Assembly (NCBI GenBank): GCA_026874595.1
Contig: CM049306.1
Location: 10,685,019-10,749,018 of the forward strand
Reading direction: 5' to 3'
Source of the DNA: Sipunculus nudus
Taxonomy: Eukaryota > Annelida > Sipuncula > Golfingiida > Sipunculidae
Length of the DNA: 64,000 nt
In this document: piece after piece, positions 1 to 11,255 of the stretch
How positions within the stretch are numbered: position 1 is the first letter of the stretch
Layout of the letters: each line of letters opens with the position of its first letter
Notes under the pieces: generated by a model
The model's database searches: none
Told to the model about the DNA's origin: nothing
What the model saw: only the letters and a program-made list of their open reading frames with translations
Position numbers and translations under genes: made by a program

Positions 1-1140
1 ACTGCTTAAGAACCGGCCAACCCTTATATAGGTGTAGTTTTACTTATTTTTTTTAAACAGTAATTGAGAAGATATTATTTTCCATGAATATGTAGACAGG
101 GACATGATAATTCAAAATATTTCTCAGGTAACCGTAAGCGTTATGTGAGCGATAATAGGGGAATTAAATGCCGGCATGAGCTCATATTAAAGTGACAGGT
201 TCACAGTCATCCAGTATTACTAACTAATGTCACTGGACCTCTTTAAGAAGGTTAAATTAATTAAGATCTTTCTTTTTTCTTCAATATATCAAACTGATGA
301 CTTTACAATGAATAATTTCAAATAGTAATACATCAAAGTAAATGGTGCAGTTCTTGTTAACCTCAATTAAACAGTGTATGTTCTGTGACACCATATACCA
401 CCCTGATTGGCTCTTGGGTTGTTACATCTCTGTGTTTGAAAGTAATTTAAATGACAGTTTGAAAGCTTGTCAGGTGTTATATTTCACTCTCAATATTAAA
501 CTGTTTTCATTAAAACATTGAATCCAAAAAAAACAAAAAAAAACACACACATTGCAAGACTGAACTATTAAACCGGCTTGTTTTTCCTTATCATTCCGTG
601 TTCAAATTTATGGTTTAATATCCTAATGCCTGTGTAAATATTTTTTTTAACAAAGGAGAGGAAAATAAAAAAAAATCCACATTTTTATCACAATGACTCT
701 TAAATATATATTGAAATATATGAACTATATATGTTTTCTTTAAGCTATATTCTTCATATAATAATGATCAAGGATGATCTGCATCAACAGTTTCCTAAGT
801 AACATTTTCATCTCAAAGTGACAAGGAAAAGTCATGATTTTTTTGTCGCAGGTCCTGAAAAAGTCATGAAATTTTTATTTGCTGGAAGTGTATGAACTTT
901 GTGCTGTTATGAGCCATAGAATGTTGATGAAAAATAATCATATGACTGTTTTGCAGCATAGATGGTTCTTTTACAAACTATAGTGCAGATTCAAACATGC
1001 AGGTTAAGAATGTTTTTTTTTTTAATTCCAAGTCCTTATTTCATATTTATCACTTTTGATGTGCAAAAATTCTAGTGTATTTATGAATATTTTTATGAAC
1101 AATTTCTGTATATTTTACAATTTAACGTTTATTTTTGGAA
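1..1140. other. AT-rich non-coding DNA
   Basis: No frame with protein character and no recognisable repeat terminus. The stretch is AT-rich with short A/T homopolymers, as expected for intergenic or intronic DNA. Confidence 0.6.
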
Positions 1141-1268
1141 GTGGCTAAACAACATAAACATACATACACAGACTAACACAAACACATACATATATACACA
1201 CATATAATGCATATATATATGTGTGTGTGAGTGTGCGTGTATACACACACACACACACACACACACAC
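1141..1268. repeat. CA/TA/GT microsatellite
   Basis: Alternating CA, TA and GT dinucleotides end in an uninterrupted CA run around 1,243-1,268. The (GT)n block before the (AC)n block is self-complementary and could form a hairpin. Confidence 0.85.
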
Positions 1269-1270
1269 GT

Positions 1271-1345
1271 TTTTACGCCCCCACCTTCTGATGGGGGATT
1301 TAGTGTTAGTTTTTCCATCAGTCAGTACGTCAGTCAGTACATCTG
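1271..1345 (+). mobile_element. possible Helitron-like 5' terminus
   Basis: CCCCCA (1,278-1,283) and TGGGGG (1,292-1,297) form a 6-bp inverted repeat, followed by a CAGTCAGTACGT-type short repeat. This layout resembles the start of the element at 29,461 (a C-rich palindrome, then short repeats). No matching 3' end was found, so this is a weak call. Confidence 0.25.
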
Positions 1346-1537
1346 TCATAGAATGTTAAAGTTTATATTAAAGTTTTTCTTAGGGCCTTAAACATTCAGA
1401 ATGCTTACGGATGTCTCTCATATTTAATAATAATGGTATTCACCTTAGGAAACTGGCTGCTGCTGGAGCATATGTTTTATAAACATTTTCTTTTCTAGTT
1501 ATATATACGAAGCCCACATTAGAATCTTGTCCTTTGT

Positions 1538-1770
1538 AAAACTGGGCCAGCCCAGATTCAAATTTGGATCTGGATTTGCCCAAATCACAATTTTAATCCA
1601 ATTAAAATTTTGAACTGACCTGGTCCAGATTATAATCCTGAGTTGAAAACTTCACGATTGAGATCTGATCTGGGTTATTTTAAACTGGGCCAGCCCAGAT
1701 TAAAATTTTGATCAAGGCCTGTCAAGAAAACAGACCTGTGGTGGACTAATTTAAACTGGGCCAGCCCAGT
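1538..1770. repeat. short repeat built on a CTGGGCCAGCCCAG palindrome
   Basis: The near-palindromic 14-mer CTGGGCCAGCCCAG occurs three times (1,542-1,555; 1,685-1,698; 1,756-1,769). Between copies there is similar sequence rich in GATCTGG and AAATTTTG words. It looks like a decayed interspersed repeat of unknown type. Confidence 0.5.
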
Positions 1771-4162
1771 TCTGAACCATGAATTACTTCAATAGGCTAG
1801 CTTGACTGCAAGTTTTTTGTTTACAGTTGATTCAAAGAGAAATTCTTTTTAACTTGTATTGCAAATTAATTTTTTATTTCATCTATATTGCAAACAGGAA
1901 CCAACCTTTTAAACATGATAAAAAGAGTCTCTCTAATACATATGTGACCATTTCAGTTTTTTTCACACTTCCTCACTCAGGACTCCTGCAGGGGAGGCTT
2001 TATCTAGTTTCCATTATTATTTTAGTTTTAACATTATAACAATGAGCTGACAATAGAGTGCTGATTTATCAAATTAGATATTTTGCTGGTGTATATGTAA
2101 GAATTACCTTCTTACCTCATTTCACAACACATTAGACTCAACAGTTTTAATTGGGTATGGCAGGTGAAATTTACCTTAATTAATGCATGCGCTTTTTCAG
2201 AGTGATATTCAGTAATTTCCATTATTATTTTGACAATGAGCTTGCTATACAGTTATACATTATTTTGCTAGCTATTTTGCTATGCGATAGATTTTGTAAT
2301 AAAAACATACCAGAAATGTAAATGTGTGTGGGGACATACTGCAAATATTATAGTTTGCTAGCAAATTATAGCAACAAAAACCACATTTTACTCAGTATTA
2401 ATTTCATTTCACATTAAAAGAAATATTAACACAGGCAATGTGAAATAAAATGTGAATCATAAAGACTGAATATACTATGTGAACTTCTCTGTGTCGCGTT
2501 AGGGCTCGCCACATCACATTTAGCGAGTTCCCAGTCTCAGTGGCGAAGTCTTTTTGTTTACTCCTCGCCACAGTGGCGAATCCCCCTACCATACTTAGTC
2601 CAGCAGCTGATTCTTGGGGAACCAGTATCCTGAATAAATTTGTCTCAGAAGTCACAGAACATTCTAAGCTGTTTTGTAGTTTTTCCAGTTTTAAAATAAT
2701 CCAAAGTAAGCGTCCCACTTGTGACATCGGGAGTTTTTAGGATCCCGTCCAATCTTATATCCAATCAATGTATGCCGTTTTGTCACATTTTATGGTGATT
2801 AATACCATTAACAAATTAGATAAGCCGGGAAGCGGGTTTAATACATGAATTTTTAGTCCTTAACATTATATGTATCGCATATGAACTAATGCTTCCATTT
2901 TTTTGCATATTTAATTTACGTTCAGGATCAAATTGAATACATAACAAGCCGTTTTGAATTAAGTGGTCCTTCTGATAAGACCTTGTATTCATATTCATAA
3001 CTGGCACTGATCAGCGAAATAGTCCTCCCCACGAAATAGTACAGATTCTAAGCTTCAGTTTGGTATAAAAATCAACTGAGTTGGGTTTATATTTGTAGAG
3101 CTGCTTGAATACAATGTGAATAAAAAAATCCATCATTAATTTGGTTGAATTTATATTGAATTATGCAAAAAAAATATCAAAATGATCGATATTGTGTCTA
3201 CTATCGACATATGATGTTAAAATATAGATTTAAATTATCGCACACAAGCGCACCAAATGCACGTGCGGGAGCTAGCTCAGAAAGACAACAATATGGTGAC
3301 CTCATGGAAGGTGATAGAATAGTGAACCACTCACAAAAAGCGACCGTCTGCAGCTCATACTCTGTGTGTTTGATGTGTGTTGCATTTGATTCGAAAATAA
3401 ACAATTTTTTGTTGAATTATTGTCAAAATAAAATATAAATTGTTCTAGATTTAACTGAATCGGTCATTAATTTGACAGTCTATTCATGCTCCATTGCTGC
3501 CACACGAGAATCCAAGCGGAGCCAAACCATTGCTAAGAATTATTTTTTATTTGACCACAAGCAGACATAACTGCTAATAAAAAGTGTGTGGTTTTGTACA
3601 GTAATAATTTTAGAATGCATCAAATTTGGAAATGAAACTTAATAAGTCCAAAAAATAGGATTTTCAGAATGACACATGATGATGTTTTCACAACAGCCTG
3701 CATGGGTGATAATAAGGGAAATTAATGGAGCTGTCACGATGCATTCTTAAATTATTCACAATTTTAAAAAAATTTTTTTAACAGTCCAAGCCAATTTTCA
3801 TCCGGATTGTTGAGAATAAATCAATATTACACAACCATATTACCATTGCAAAATAAATCACCATGATTATAAAAAAAACTAAAGTCTGTATACTAGCTAA
3901 TACAAATAACAAATGAGAATACTTTTATTCCCAGGCGTTTAACTAGCCACTATATATGCAACCCAATTATTCCCCGGGCCCCAATGAAATAAAGCACATC
4001 AAGGCCAGCATGGGTCGTCTAAGGCTAGCTTTTTTTTTCAAAATTATATGAGTGTAACAAAAAAATTATTTATTTTAAAACATTATTGTGCTCTAAAGAA
4101 AATTCTTGGACTGCCAGGGCCCCGTTCAGGCCCTTCGAGCCCTGGTATGATGTACCGGCTGA
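1771..4162. other. AT-rich non-coding DNA
   Basis: Several 60-107-residue open frames occur on both strands, but they overlap each other and none has recognisable domain character. I see no gene, RNA or element ends here. Confidence 0.5.
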
Positions 4163-4182
4163 CCCCCCCCCCCCCCCCCCCC
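4163..4182. repeat. poly-C run of 20
   Basis: Uninterrupted run of 20 C in AT-rich surroundings. It is one of about ten long C/G homopolymers in the window. Confidence 0.95.
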
Positions 4183-4469
4183 GACGCCCTGTGCATTATT
4201 TTCAATTTTTGTCAATATATTATAAAACTTTCAATTATTTTCTAATTCGTGATGATTATGATAAAAATGTTGCATGGCGTACACAACATAACGTAATTCG
4301 TTTTTATCGCTAACAATATTGTAATATATCATTACCGCCAACAACATAGGCACACTCGGTAGGTTTAATAGTAGAGTTTTGCGGATACTATGTTTTCATT
4401 TCTCCGCCGCTGCTGTTAGGTGTCTTGAGACCGTAACCACTGAGTGGAATTTTACTAAACTCGTGATTT

Positions 4470-4625
4470 TTTTCGGGTCTGTGAACTGCTGAGCCCCAAT
4501 TTTGTTTTGACCTCTGACCTCTCCTCTGTGCTCTGCGTCCATCTATGCGTCTGTGTTCACACATAAACCCCCATATCTCTGTACTCATTTGACCGATCGG
4601 GCTGAAATTTTCTAGTTATTTTTTA
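4470..4625 (+). repeat. fragment of the Helitron-like leader family
   Basis: This stretch closely follows the sequence at about 27,090-27,230 and 49,605-49,740. All three share the words GTGAACTGCTG, TTGACCTCTGACCT, CACATAAACCC and TTTGACCGATC in the same order. It is a short detached piece of the family that heads the satellite array on the right of the window. Confidence 0.7.
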
Positions 4626-4815
4626 TGCCCAGACATTTGGACCCAAAATGGTAGTTGTGACAGGTAAAAATAACTGTAAGCCCACAAGCTTGCACATAAA
4701 TGTAAGCCCAGAATGTTGGACCAACAGTGATGGTGGTGACAAGTAAATAAAAGGCCTGAAGGCCCAAAGAAGGGACACATTTCAAGGCTTAGAATGTTGG
4801 ACACACTGATAGCTG
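4626..4815. repeat. diverged copies of the 75/79-bp minisatellite
   Basis: Two to three degenerate units carry AAGCCCACAAGCTTG and AGCCCAGAATGTTGGAC, the words that define the array at 5,855-6,895. The two blocks are separated by about 1 kb of AT-rich sequence. Confidence 0.6.
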
Positions 4816-5854
4816 TCGGGGTGAATAATCTTAATGCTTTAGGTGTAATTATCTTTTACTGTTCAGATTTATTTTTTTTAAATTTACACCATAATATTTT
4901 TAACATGTAATTATTTGCCTAATTTTCATTTTATATTTATGAAATTTTCAACAATTGATTCGGAGATGAATTGCACCAGGTTCATAATTCATATAATACC
5001 TATTAACAAAGTCAGGAAAGTCAAGGGAAATTTGGACAATGAGGTACCTCATGAATTTAAAGTTAGCATAAATATTACTGTAATATCTACACCATACCTC
5101 TGGAGACAGTGAATATGGAGATAAATAAGGAAAATGGCCATTTGCACCTAGTTCATAGCAGTTCTAGGTAATTTAGATTAAAGAAATACAATTAACATAA
5201 AAATTACACTTGTACAAGTTTGAAAATGAATGAGTCCTAAAACTGAATATTATTTGTCTCATGATATTTAAATTAAATAGACTTTTATAACTAAGAATGA
5301 AAAATAAATGTATACCTTTAGGAAAATGGCCTTTTATAGACAGTAAAATGTCTACACTTGTCCAATTGAGAAAACTGAATAAATTTCAAAGGAAGATAAA
5401 GGTAGAGCATAGGCAAATATTCATTGAAAATGTGACAAATATACATATAATTTTTTAAACGTTTGAATAGATCATTAATTATATTTTTCTGCATAATAAT
5501 GTCCAGTATTGGTAAAATCTGCTGCCAGGAAGCAATATTTGAAGAAAGTAAACACAGCATAATTTTGTAATATTACTGAAATAATGTGGTCTCACATTAT
5601 TTTGCATAATTTCATGAATTTTTACTTTGAAATCATTAGTTATGTTTTAAAAGTCCTTATTTAAATTTCATCTGTTCAGCTTTATGGGCAAACAGTTAAA
5701 AATTAATAGATATTCATGAGGAATTAACAAAAATAATAGAAGTATAACCTAAAAATGTAACATTTATATTTGACCTTAAACAATTAAGCCAAATAGGGAG
5801 TTAAGGTGTCAATGTCCTTTGCAAATTGAACAAATTGTGAACAGCAAAGCGATA
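4816..5854. other. AT-rich non-coding DNA
   Basis: Separates two blocks of one minisatellite. No gene or element ends recognised. Confidence 0.5.
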
Positions 5855-6895
5855 AATGTAAGCCCAGAGTATTATGCCACCAGTGACTGACAGATATCCA
5901 AGAACATGAGAATAATGTAGGCCCACAAGAAGGAACACATTTGTTCTGCCCAGAATGTAGAATGGACAGTGATAGTTGTGGAAGCCAGTATGGCATGCAG
6001 GCCCACAAGCTTGGACAAAATGGAAGCTCAGAATGTTGGACCCACAGTGATGGTAGCTCAGACATAAATGTTTAGCCCATAATGTTAGACACAGTGATGG
6101 TAGGTACTAAATATTCTGTAGGCCCACAAGTAAGAACCAGATTGAAGGCTCTGAATGTTGGATGCACAATGATATTTGTGGAAGGTAGTATTATCTGTAG
6201 GCCCACAAGCTTGGACATAAATGTTTAGCCCATAATGTTAGACACAGTGATGGTAGGTACTAAATATTCTGTAGGCCCACAAGTATGAACACATTTGTTC
6301 TGCCAAGAATGTAGAATGCACAGTGATAGATGTGGTAGGTAGTATGATCTGTAGGCCCACAAGCTTGGACAAAATGGAAGCTCAGAATGTTGGACCCACA
6401 GTGATGGTAGGTACTAAATATTCTGTAGGCCCACAAGTAAGAACCAGATTGAAGCTCTGAATGTTGGATGCACAATGATATTTGTGGAAGGTAGTATGAT
6501 CTGTAGGCCCACAAGCTCAAACATAAATGTTTAGCCCATAATGTTAGACACAGTGATGGTAGGTACTAAATATTCTGTAGGCCCACAAGTAAGAACCAGA
6601 TTGAAGGCTCTGAATGTTGGATGCACAATGATATTTGTGGAAGGTAGTATTATCTGTAGGCCCACAAGCTCAAACATAAATGTTTAGCCCATAATGTTAG
6701 ACACAGTGATGGTAGGTACTAAATATTCTGTAAGCCCACAAGAATGAACACATTTGTTCTGCCAAGAATGTTGAATGCACAGTGATAGATGTGGAAGGTA
6801 GTATGATCTGTAGGCCCACAAGCTTGGACAAAATGGAAGCTCAGAATGTTAGACACAGTGATGGTTCATACTAAATATTCAATAGGCCCACAAGG
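5855..6895. repeat. 75/79-bp dimeric minisatellite
   Basis: The word TAGGCCCACAAG (or a one-base variant) recurs about every 75-79 bp, at roughly 5,918, 5,999, 6,119, 6,198, 6,271, 6,351, 6,426, 6,504, 6,579, 6,656, 6,730, 6,810 and 6,883. Spacings alternate between about 79 and 75 bp because two unit types alternate, giving a dimer of about 153 bp. One type carries AGAACCAGATTGAAG or a variant; the other carries GTTAGACACAGTGATGG. Minus-strand open frames here are repeat artefacts. Confidence 0.85.
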
Positions 6896-8049
6896 TATAC
6901 CTTGCTTGGGTAATGAGACTGTTTAAATTGTGTTTCAGGATACTTGCACTGATCATTTAATCATTCTGTTATTCCATTTTATTATGATTAATTGATTATA
7001 AGATTTTTGAGTAATTGCACTTATTTGAAGCATTTAAGGTTATAAAAGAGATTTTAAAATTGGAACTTTATGTGACCACTCCCTTTAATGTGATTTAACT
7101 TTTTAAATATATTTGGTTATGGAATGAATGCTAAGTAGTGTAAAATAATTAGTGCCAAACACTAATTCATCTTTATCCAAGGATACTAAAATTGTCAGAG
7201 TAATTGATTAAGTTTTTAAGACTAAAATGACCAAAACAGGTTTTATGTAACTAATTTAAAAATTGTAGAGCTGAGAGAATTTGATCTCACAATTTTAATA
7301 TAATTAATATTTTTAAAATACATTGACTTCATAATAGGATTTCTAAGACATTTTTGAAGATAAGTTTTTTTTTAAAACTGAACAGTTTTGTCTCTTTTCA
7401 GAATGTGTGTGAAAGATGCATTTATTAGTAAATTTGAATTTTCATGTTCGTCTTATTGTCATGGAACTGGTCTTAATACGTTTTATAATTGATTAGTATA
7501 TTTGTTCACATAAAAGAATTGCTTTTCCTTATCTTACTGGAAGTTTTATTTGACGGTCTAAGGTCTTAATATTTTTCTGTCAAAGGCTTTTAATGTAATT
7601 CAGTTTTGAAATGCAAAAAGACTTTTTTTTTCCGAGAAAACATTTAAAATGTTTCCAGTAAATCTTTCTGTAAACAATAATAAATATATGGTATTGTGTA
7701 TAATATTGTGATGCATGCATCAAGACTTGTATTGATTTTATAAGTGATTAAACTCTGTGTTCACTTTAAAGAATTGCTATTCTTTATCTTGTTGCCAGTG
7801 TCATTGGATGTTCGAAGATTTCATTCAGCTTTTGACTCCTCTGCCATCCTTCTCATTGAAGGCCTGTTTAATATTTTTCTGACAAAGGTTTTAAATTTGT
7901 TTTGTCATGGAAAAAAGGCCTTCGTTATGAGAAAACACATTTTTCCCCAATAAATCTTTTGGAACAAAGTAATACACATGGTATTGTGTATTATCTTGTG
8001 ATCCTTTATTCAAGACCAGTATTGATTGATAACCTTGAAGTGTATTATT
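6896..8049. repeat. AT-rich DNA with a ~260-bp tandem duplication
   Basis: About 7,510-7,745 and 7,770-8,030 are diverged direct copies. Both contain AAGAATTGCT, TTAATATTTTTCTG, GAGAAAACA, AATAAATCTTT-like and GGTATTGTGTAT words in the same order. The rest of the stretch shows nothing recognisable. Confidence 0.55.
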
Positions 8050-8810
8050 ACATCCCTGATAGGCCCACCACACATGGATATTGGTTACCATATTTCAGGC
8101 TCACAGAGTAGAGACCCAAATTAAAACAAGACTAATAGGCTTAGTGTACAATGATCACTGGAATATTGGAGTGAAGAAATATAGAATGCAAAGACTGAAG
8201 GCTGAGAGAGCATGGACAGAGGCTGTGTAGTTACAGGTCCACAGAGTCCAAAAACGTTAAAATTAAAGGCCCAATGTATGGATAAAAGTTGCAGTGATAC
8301 TGGCTCACAGGGTACAGAACAATGTCACTATAATATAGGCCCAGAATGCAGGGATATAGGTTACAATGTTGCAAGCTCATAGAGACTAAGTTAACAATTA
8401 TACAGGCTCATAATGTGTAGATGGTGGTTGCTGTGGTGAGCCCAAAGTGTATTGACAGTAAGGCTCACAATGTGTAGACAGTGGTTGCTGTGGTAAGCCC
8501 ACAGTGTATTGACAGAAAGTCTCACAATGTGTAGACAGTTGTTGCTGTGGTAAGCCCACAGTGTATTGACAGGAAAGCTCACAATGTGTAGACAGAGGTT
8601 GCTGTGGTAAGCCCACAGTGTATTGACTGCAAGGCTCACAATGTGTAGACAGTGGTTTCTGTGGTAAGCCCACAGTGTATTGACAGCAAGGCTCACAATG
8701 TGGCTCTGGTGTGTACACTGAATGGTAGTCTCCTAAGGGTGTTTTGTACACACACAAAGGCCCACAATGTCAGTGACACACAAAAGGCTCGTAATGTGGC
8801 TGTGGTAAGT
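8050..8810. repeat. 58-bp minisatellite with degenerate flanks
   Basis: About five units of 58 bp lie between 8,405 and 8,700, each with AATGTGTAGACAGTGGTTGC or a close variant, then AAGCCCACAGTGTATTGACAG. Degenerate related sequence lies on both sides (AGGCTCACAG, AGGCCCAC). The shared AGCCCACA core suggests a distant relation to the array at 5.9-6.9 kb. The 101- and 119-residue minus-strand open frames are two frames of the same repeat. Confidence 0.8.
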
Positions 8811-8813
8811 AGT

Positions 8814-8838
8814 GCCGTCCGTCCGTCCGTCCGTCCGT
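8814..8838. repeat. (CCGT)n microsatellite
   Basis: Five tandem CCGT units directly follow the 58-bp minisatellite. CCGT-rich tracts also occur at the heads of Helitron-like elements in this window (25.80-25.85 kb), so this may mark another element start. Confidence 0.8.
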
Positions 8839-9625
8839 AGATGTGGCACGTTTTGAAACCGTAAGACCTAGGAATCCAAAATCCAGCATAATGTTAGATG
8901 TCCCCAAGATCTCCTACCAAGCCGAAAATTGGGGCTTTGCGACTTTGTTCCTTTGAGATATTAAGGAAAAACCTCAATTTTTTATTAAAATCCTATTTTC
9001 ACACTTCAGGACTGCCTAATATCAAAACCACTCATCTGTTTTTCCTCATATTTACCATAAATATTCCTGTATATAGTTCCTATGTACATGCCAGAAATTA
9101 AGTCTGTAAAATATAAATTCTTTAAGTTATGGGTCCAAACATAATGCATTTTGTAAAAAATCAGGAAAAATAATAACTCACTTAACATGAAAAATTTTGA
9201 AACTAGAGTCTATTTTCTCAAGTATATAACTATGTTTAATTAAGATTCAATAGTTTACCCAAAATTAGATCTGAATTTTGTAAATTTTTTAAGTTTTTAG
9301 CATAAAAAAAAAATTAGTTCCTTAAATTTTGCCCAACTTTGACCATGGCACGTTTTTTTCCTGTAAGCACCTTTGATTTAATTTTCACAGCATGTAAACA
9401 TAAATATTTAGTTTGTCTAAATCTGAAATTTGAAAATAAAAGCTTGAAAATTAAGCTAGTTATTGATTTTTTTTTCTGTAGTCACTTGCTTTGATTACAG
9501 ATGCAGGGTCCCACTCCTGGTCACTGGAAGTCAGCTATGCCAGGGTTTCTGATTTGTTACAGTCACTGGGGGAGATCCCCTGCTGTGACAGGTGTACAGT
9601 TATTCTCATATCACCACCCCAATAA
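8839..9625. other. non-coding, probably a decayed element
   Basis: GGCACGTTTT followed within about 12 bases by GTAAG occurs near both ends (about 8,846 and 9,346), so a short direct duplication may bound this segment. No coding signal. Confidence 0.35.
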
Positions 9626-9664
9626 CCCCCCCCCCCCCCGACCCCCCCCCCCCCCCCCCCCCCC
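9626..9664. repeat. double poly-C tract
   Basis: 14 C, then GA, then 23 C. On the minus strand this is G-rich and could adopt a quadruplex. The poly-Pro and poly-Gly open frames across it are artefacts. Confidence 0.95.
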
Positions 9665-10366
9665 GCAAATCCAACCCACCAAGTGTTATGCAGTAATTGT
9701 TATTGTTTTCACTGTATCTCCTTAATTGTAATGCTGTTTCCACTCCGATATGCAAAAACTTTCCTTTAAAAAAAAATTCAAGGTGTAATCCAGAAGATGC
9801 AATGTTGTGTAATGTAGCATTTTTAAAGAAATCAATTTTTCTTTTAAATGATTTTAACAAATATAATTGAACCCATCAGTATGCTTAAATTATCATAAAA
9901 TATGAAGCACATTATGGATAAATAAAAACACAATTAAAAAGTGTGAAATCTAAGTCAAGAATTATTTTTAGATATTTATTGTTTTGCAGCTTTAAAAGAT
10001 ATATTTTTGTGGTAAAAAATAAATAAACATTTGTATGCACGATGTGGTGTTATCTGACAAGATTGAGATTTATGATGATGCAATTGAGAATTATGAATCA
10101 ACTTTTATATTCAGATATATATGTTAAATTGGAAATGTATAGAAATATAAACTTAAATTAGAAAATAATTGATGTGATAAAAAAATGAGGATTAAATACA
10201 AACATTTGTTCATTATTTTCCTGCCTCAGCAGAATTTGAGATCAGGCTTTTTTTGCCCTGTTTTATGTTGTTAATTAGCTATATTTCAACTGTATACATT
10301 TCATAAAAAAAATACATATATATTTAATAATTTATATTATACAAAAAAATAGATTCAATTGAAAAA
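9665..10366. other. AT-rich non-coding DNA
   Basis: Nothing recognised; very AT-rich with short A runs. Confidence 0.5.
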
Positions 10367-10540
10367 ATGTGTAAACTACTGAAATGTCAACAGTTAATCG
10401 AAAAACCAACTAATGATCATGGTAATAGTACAGATCATTTGTTCACAAACTGCTCACATGCTTTAGTTTCAACATTAGTAAATGCATGGTCAGGTCACAA
10501 AATAATTTTTGCAACAATTTCTTGCTCATCAATACAAACC
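10367..10540 (+). pseudogene. decayed endonuclease-domain fragment of a transposable element
   Basis: The translated segment reads LIEKPTNDHGNSTDHLFTN and, after a short gap, AWSGHKIIFATI. This resembles the C-terminal part of the endonuclease/exonuclease/phosphatase domain used by non-LTR retrotransposons and Helentron-type Helitrons, where an (S)DH(K) motif carries a catalytic Asp-His pair. Here the Asp position reads Gly, so the fragment would be inactive. Only about 55 residues are recognisable, with no upstream catalytic motifs. Domain assignment is from recall of the family pattern. Confidence 0.5.
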
Positions 10541-11057
10541 AATCATATAAACCAACCATGGCCTTTATTACCTCTTCCTCTTACACTTTATCTCCATTTG
10601 ATATTATTTTTGATTTTTACCTTCAAGGTTAACGTCAGCTGAGCACAGTGACCCATAGGTCCCTTGTTAACCATAGTGTGCAATTCTCCTGTTCAAGCCT
10701 GGCAGTCACAACCAGACACCAGTGTTCCTTAATGGAATGCACCCAAATATTTAATTGTACTAAATGTGTAACAAACCTTCAAGAAGTGGTCAGTCAAATA
10801 ATGTGAACAATGTACTTTTCTGTTTAATTGACAGGCAAACAATTTTCAGGGACTTGACATTTAAGGACATGAATTCAGTATATTAAATTTTCTGGTACCT
10901 TGACTTCCTGACTCCAATGAGCTACCCAACTTATGCTGATACCATCTGTTATATTGTCAGAAAATGTGTGGTCAGCCATGAATTAGTCCTTATTCTTCAT
11001 GTAATAACTTGTTATTTTTCTTCTTATTTATAATTTTTATTCATTATTTAATGACAG
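10541..11057. other. AT-rich, probable intron or upstream sequence
   Basis: No coding character. It ends in a T-rich tract and the AG acceptor (11,056-11,057) before the candidate exon at 11,058. Confidence 0.4.
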
Positions 11058-11255
11058 TGTGAAGCCAAGCTACTGGCCACACCAGGAAAAGAACTAGAGA
11101 GGATGACAGAAGCTGAGTTTGTTGAATCTTCAGATCACATCTTACCGGTAGTTAATGATCACCTTCGTCGACGGCTTTTCCGTGAGGCTGATGCTCACCT
11201 GAGGCTGGAGGGGATGGGAGGAACGCTACCAATACTCAAGCTGGCCCGTATCCTT
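11058..11255 (+). CDS. candidate internal exon E1 of an unidentified gene
   Basis: Open frame of exactly 66 codons between a T-rich tract with AG at 11,056-11,057 and a GT at 11,256. The peptide begins CEAKLLATPGKELERM and ends GGTLPILKLARIL; it is charged and helix-like (LRRRLFREADAHLRLEG in the middle). GC content is clearly higher than in the flanks. A second possible donor lies at 11,247 (GTATCC), which would leave one extra base. I do not recognise the protein. The last ~20 bp of the exon and the donor region are part of the first unit of the tandem array that follows. Exon status is inferred from frame, composition and splice signals. Confidence 0.6.

Noticed and set aside
9501..9860. 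Proline-rich and glycine-rich open frames
   Set aside because: They arise from the poly-C tracts at 9,626-9,664.
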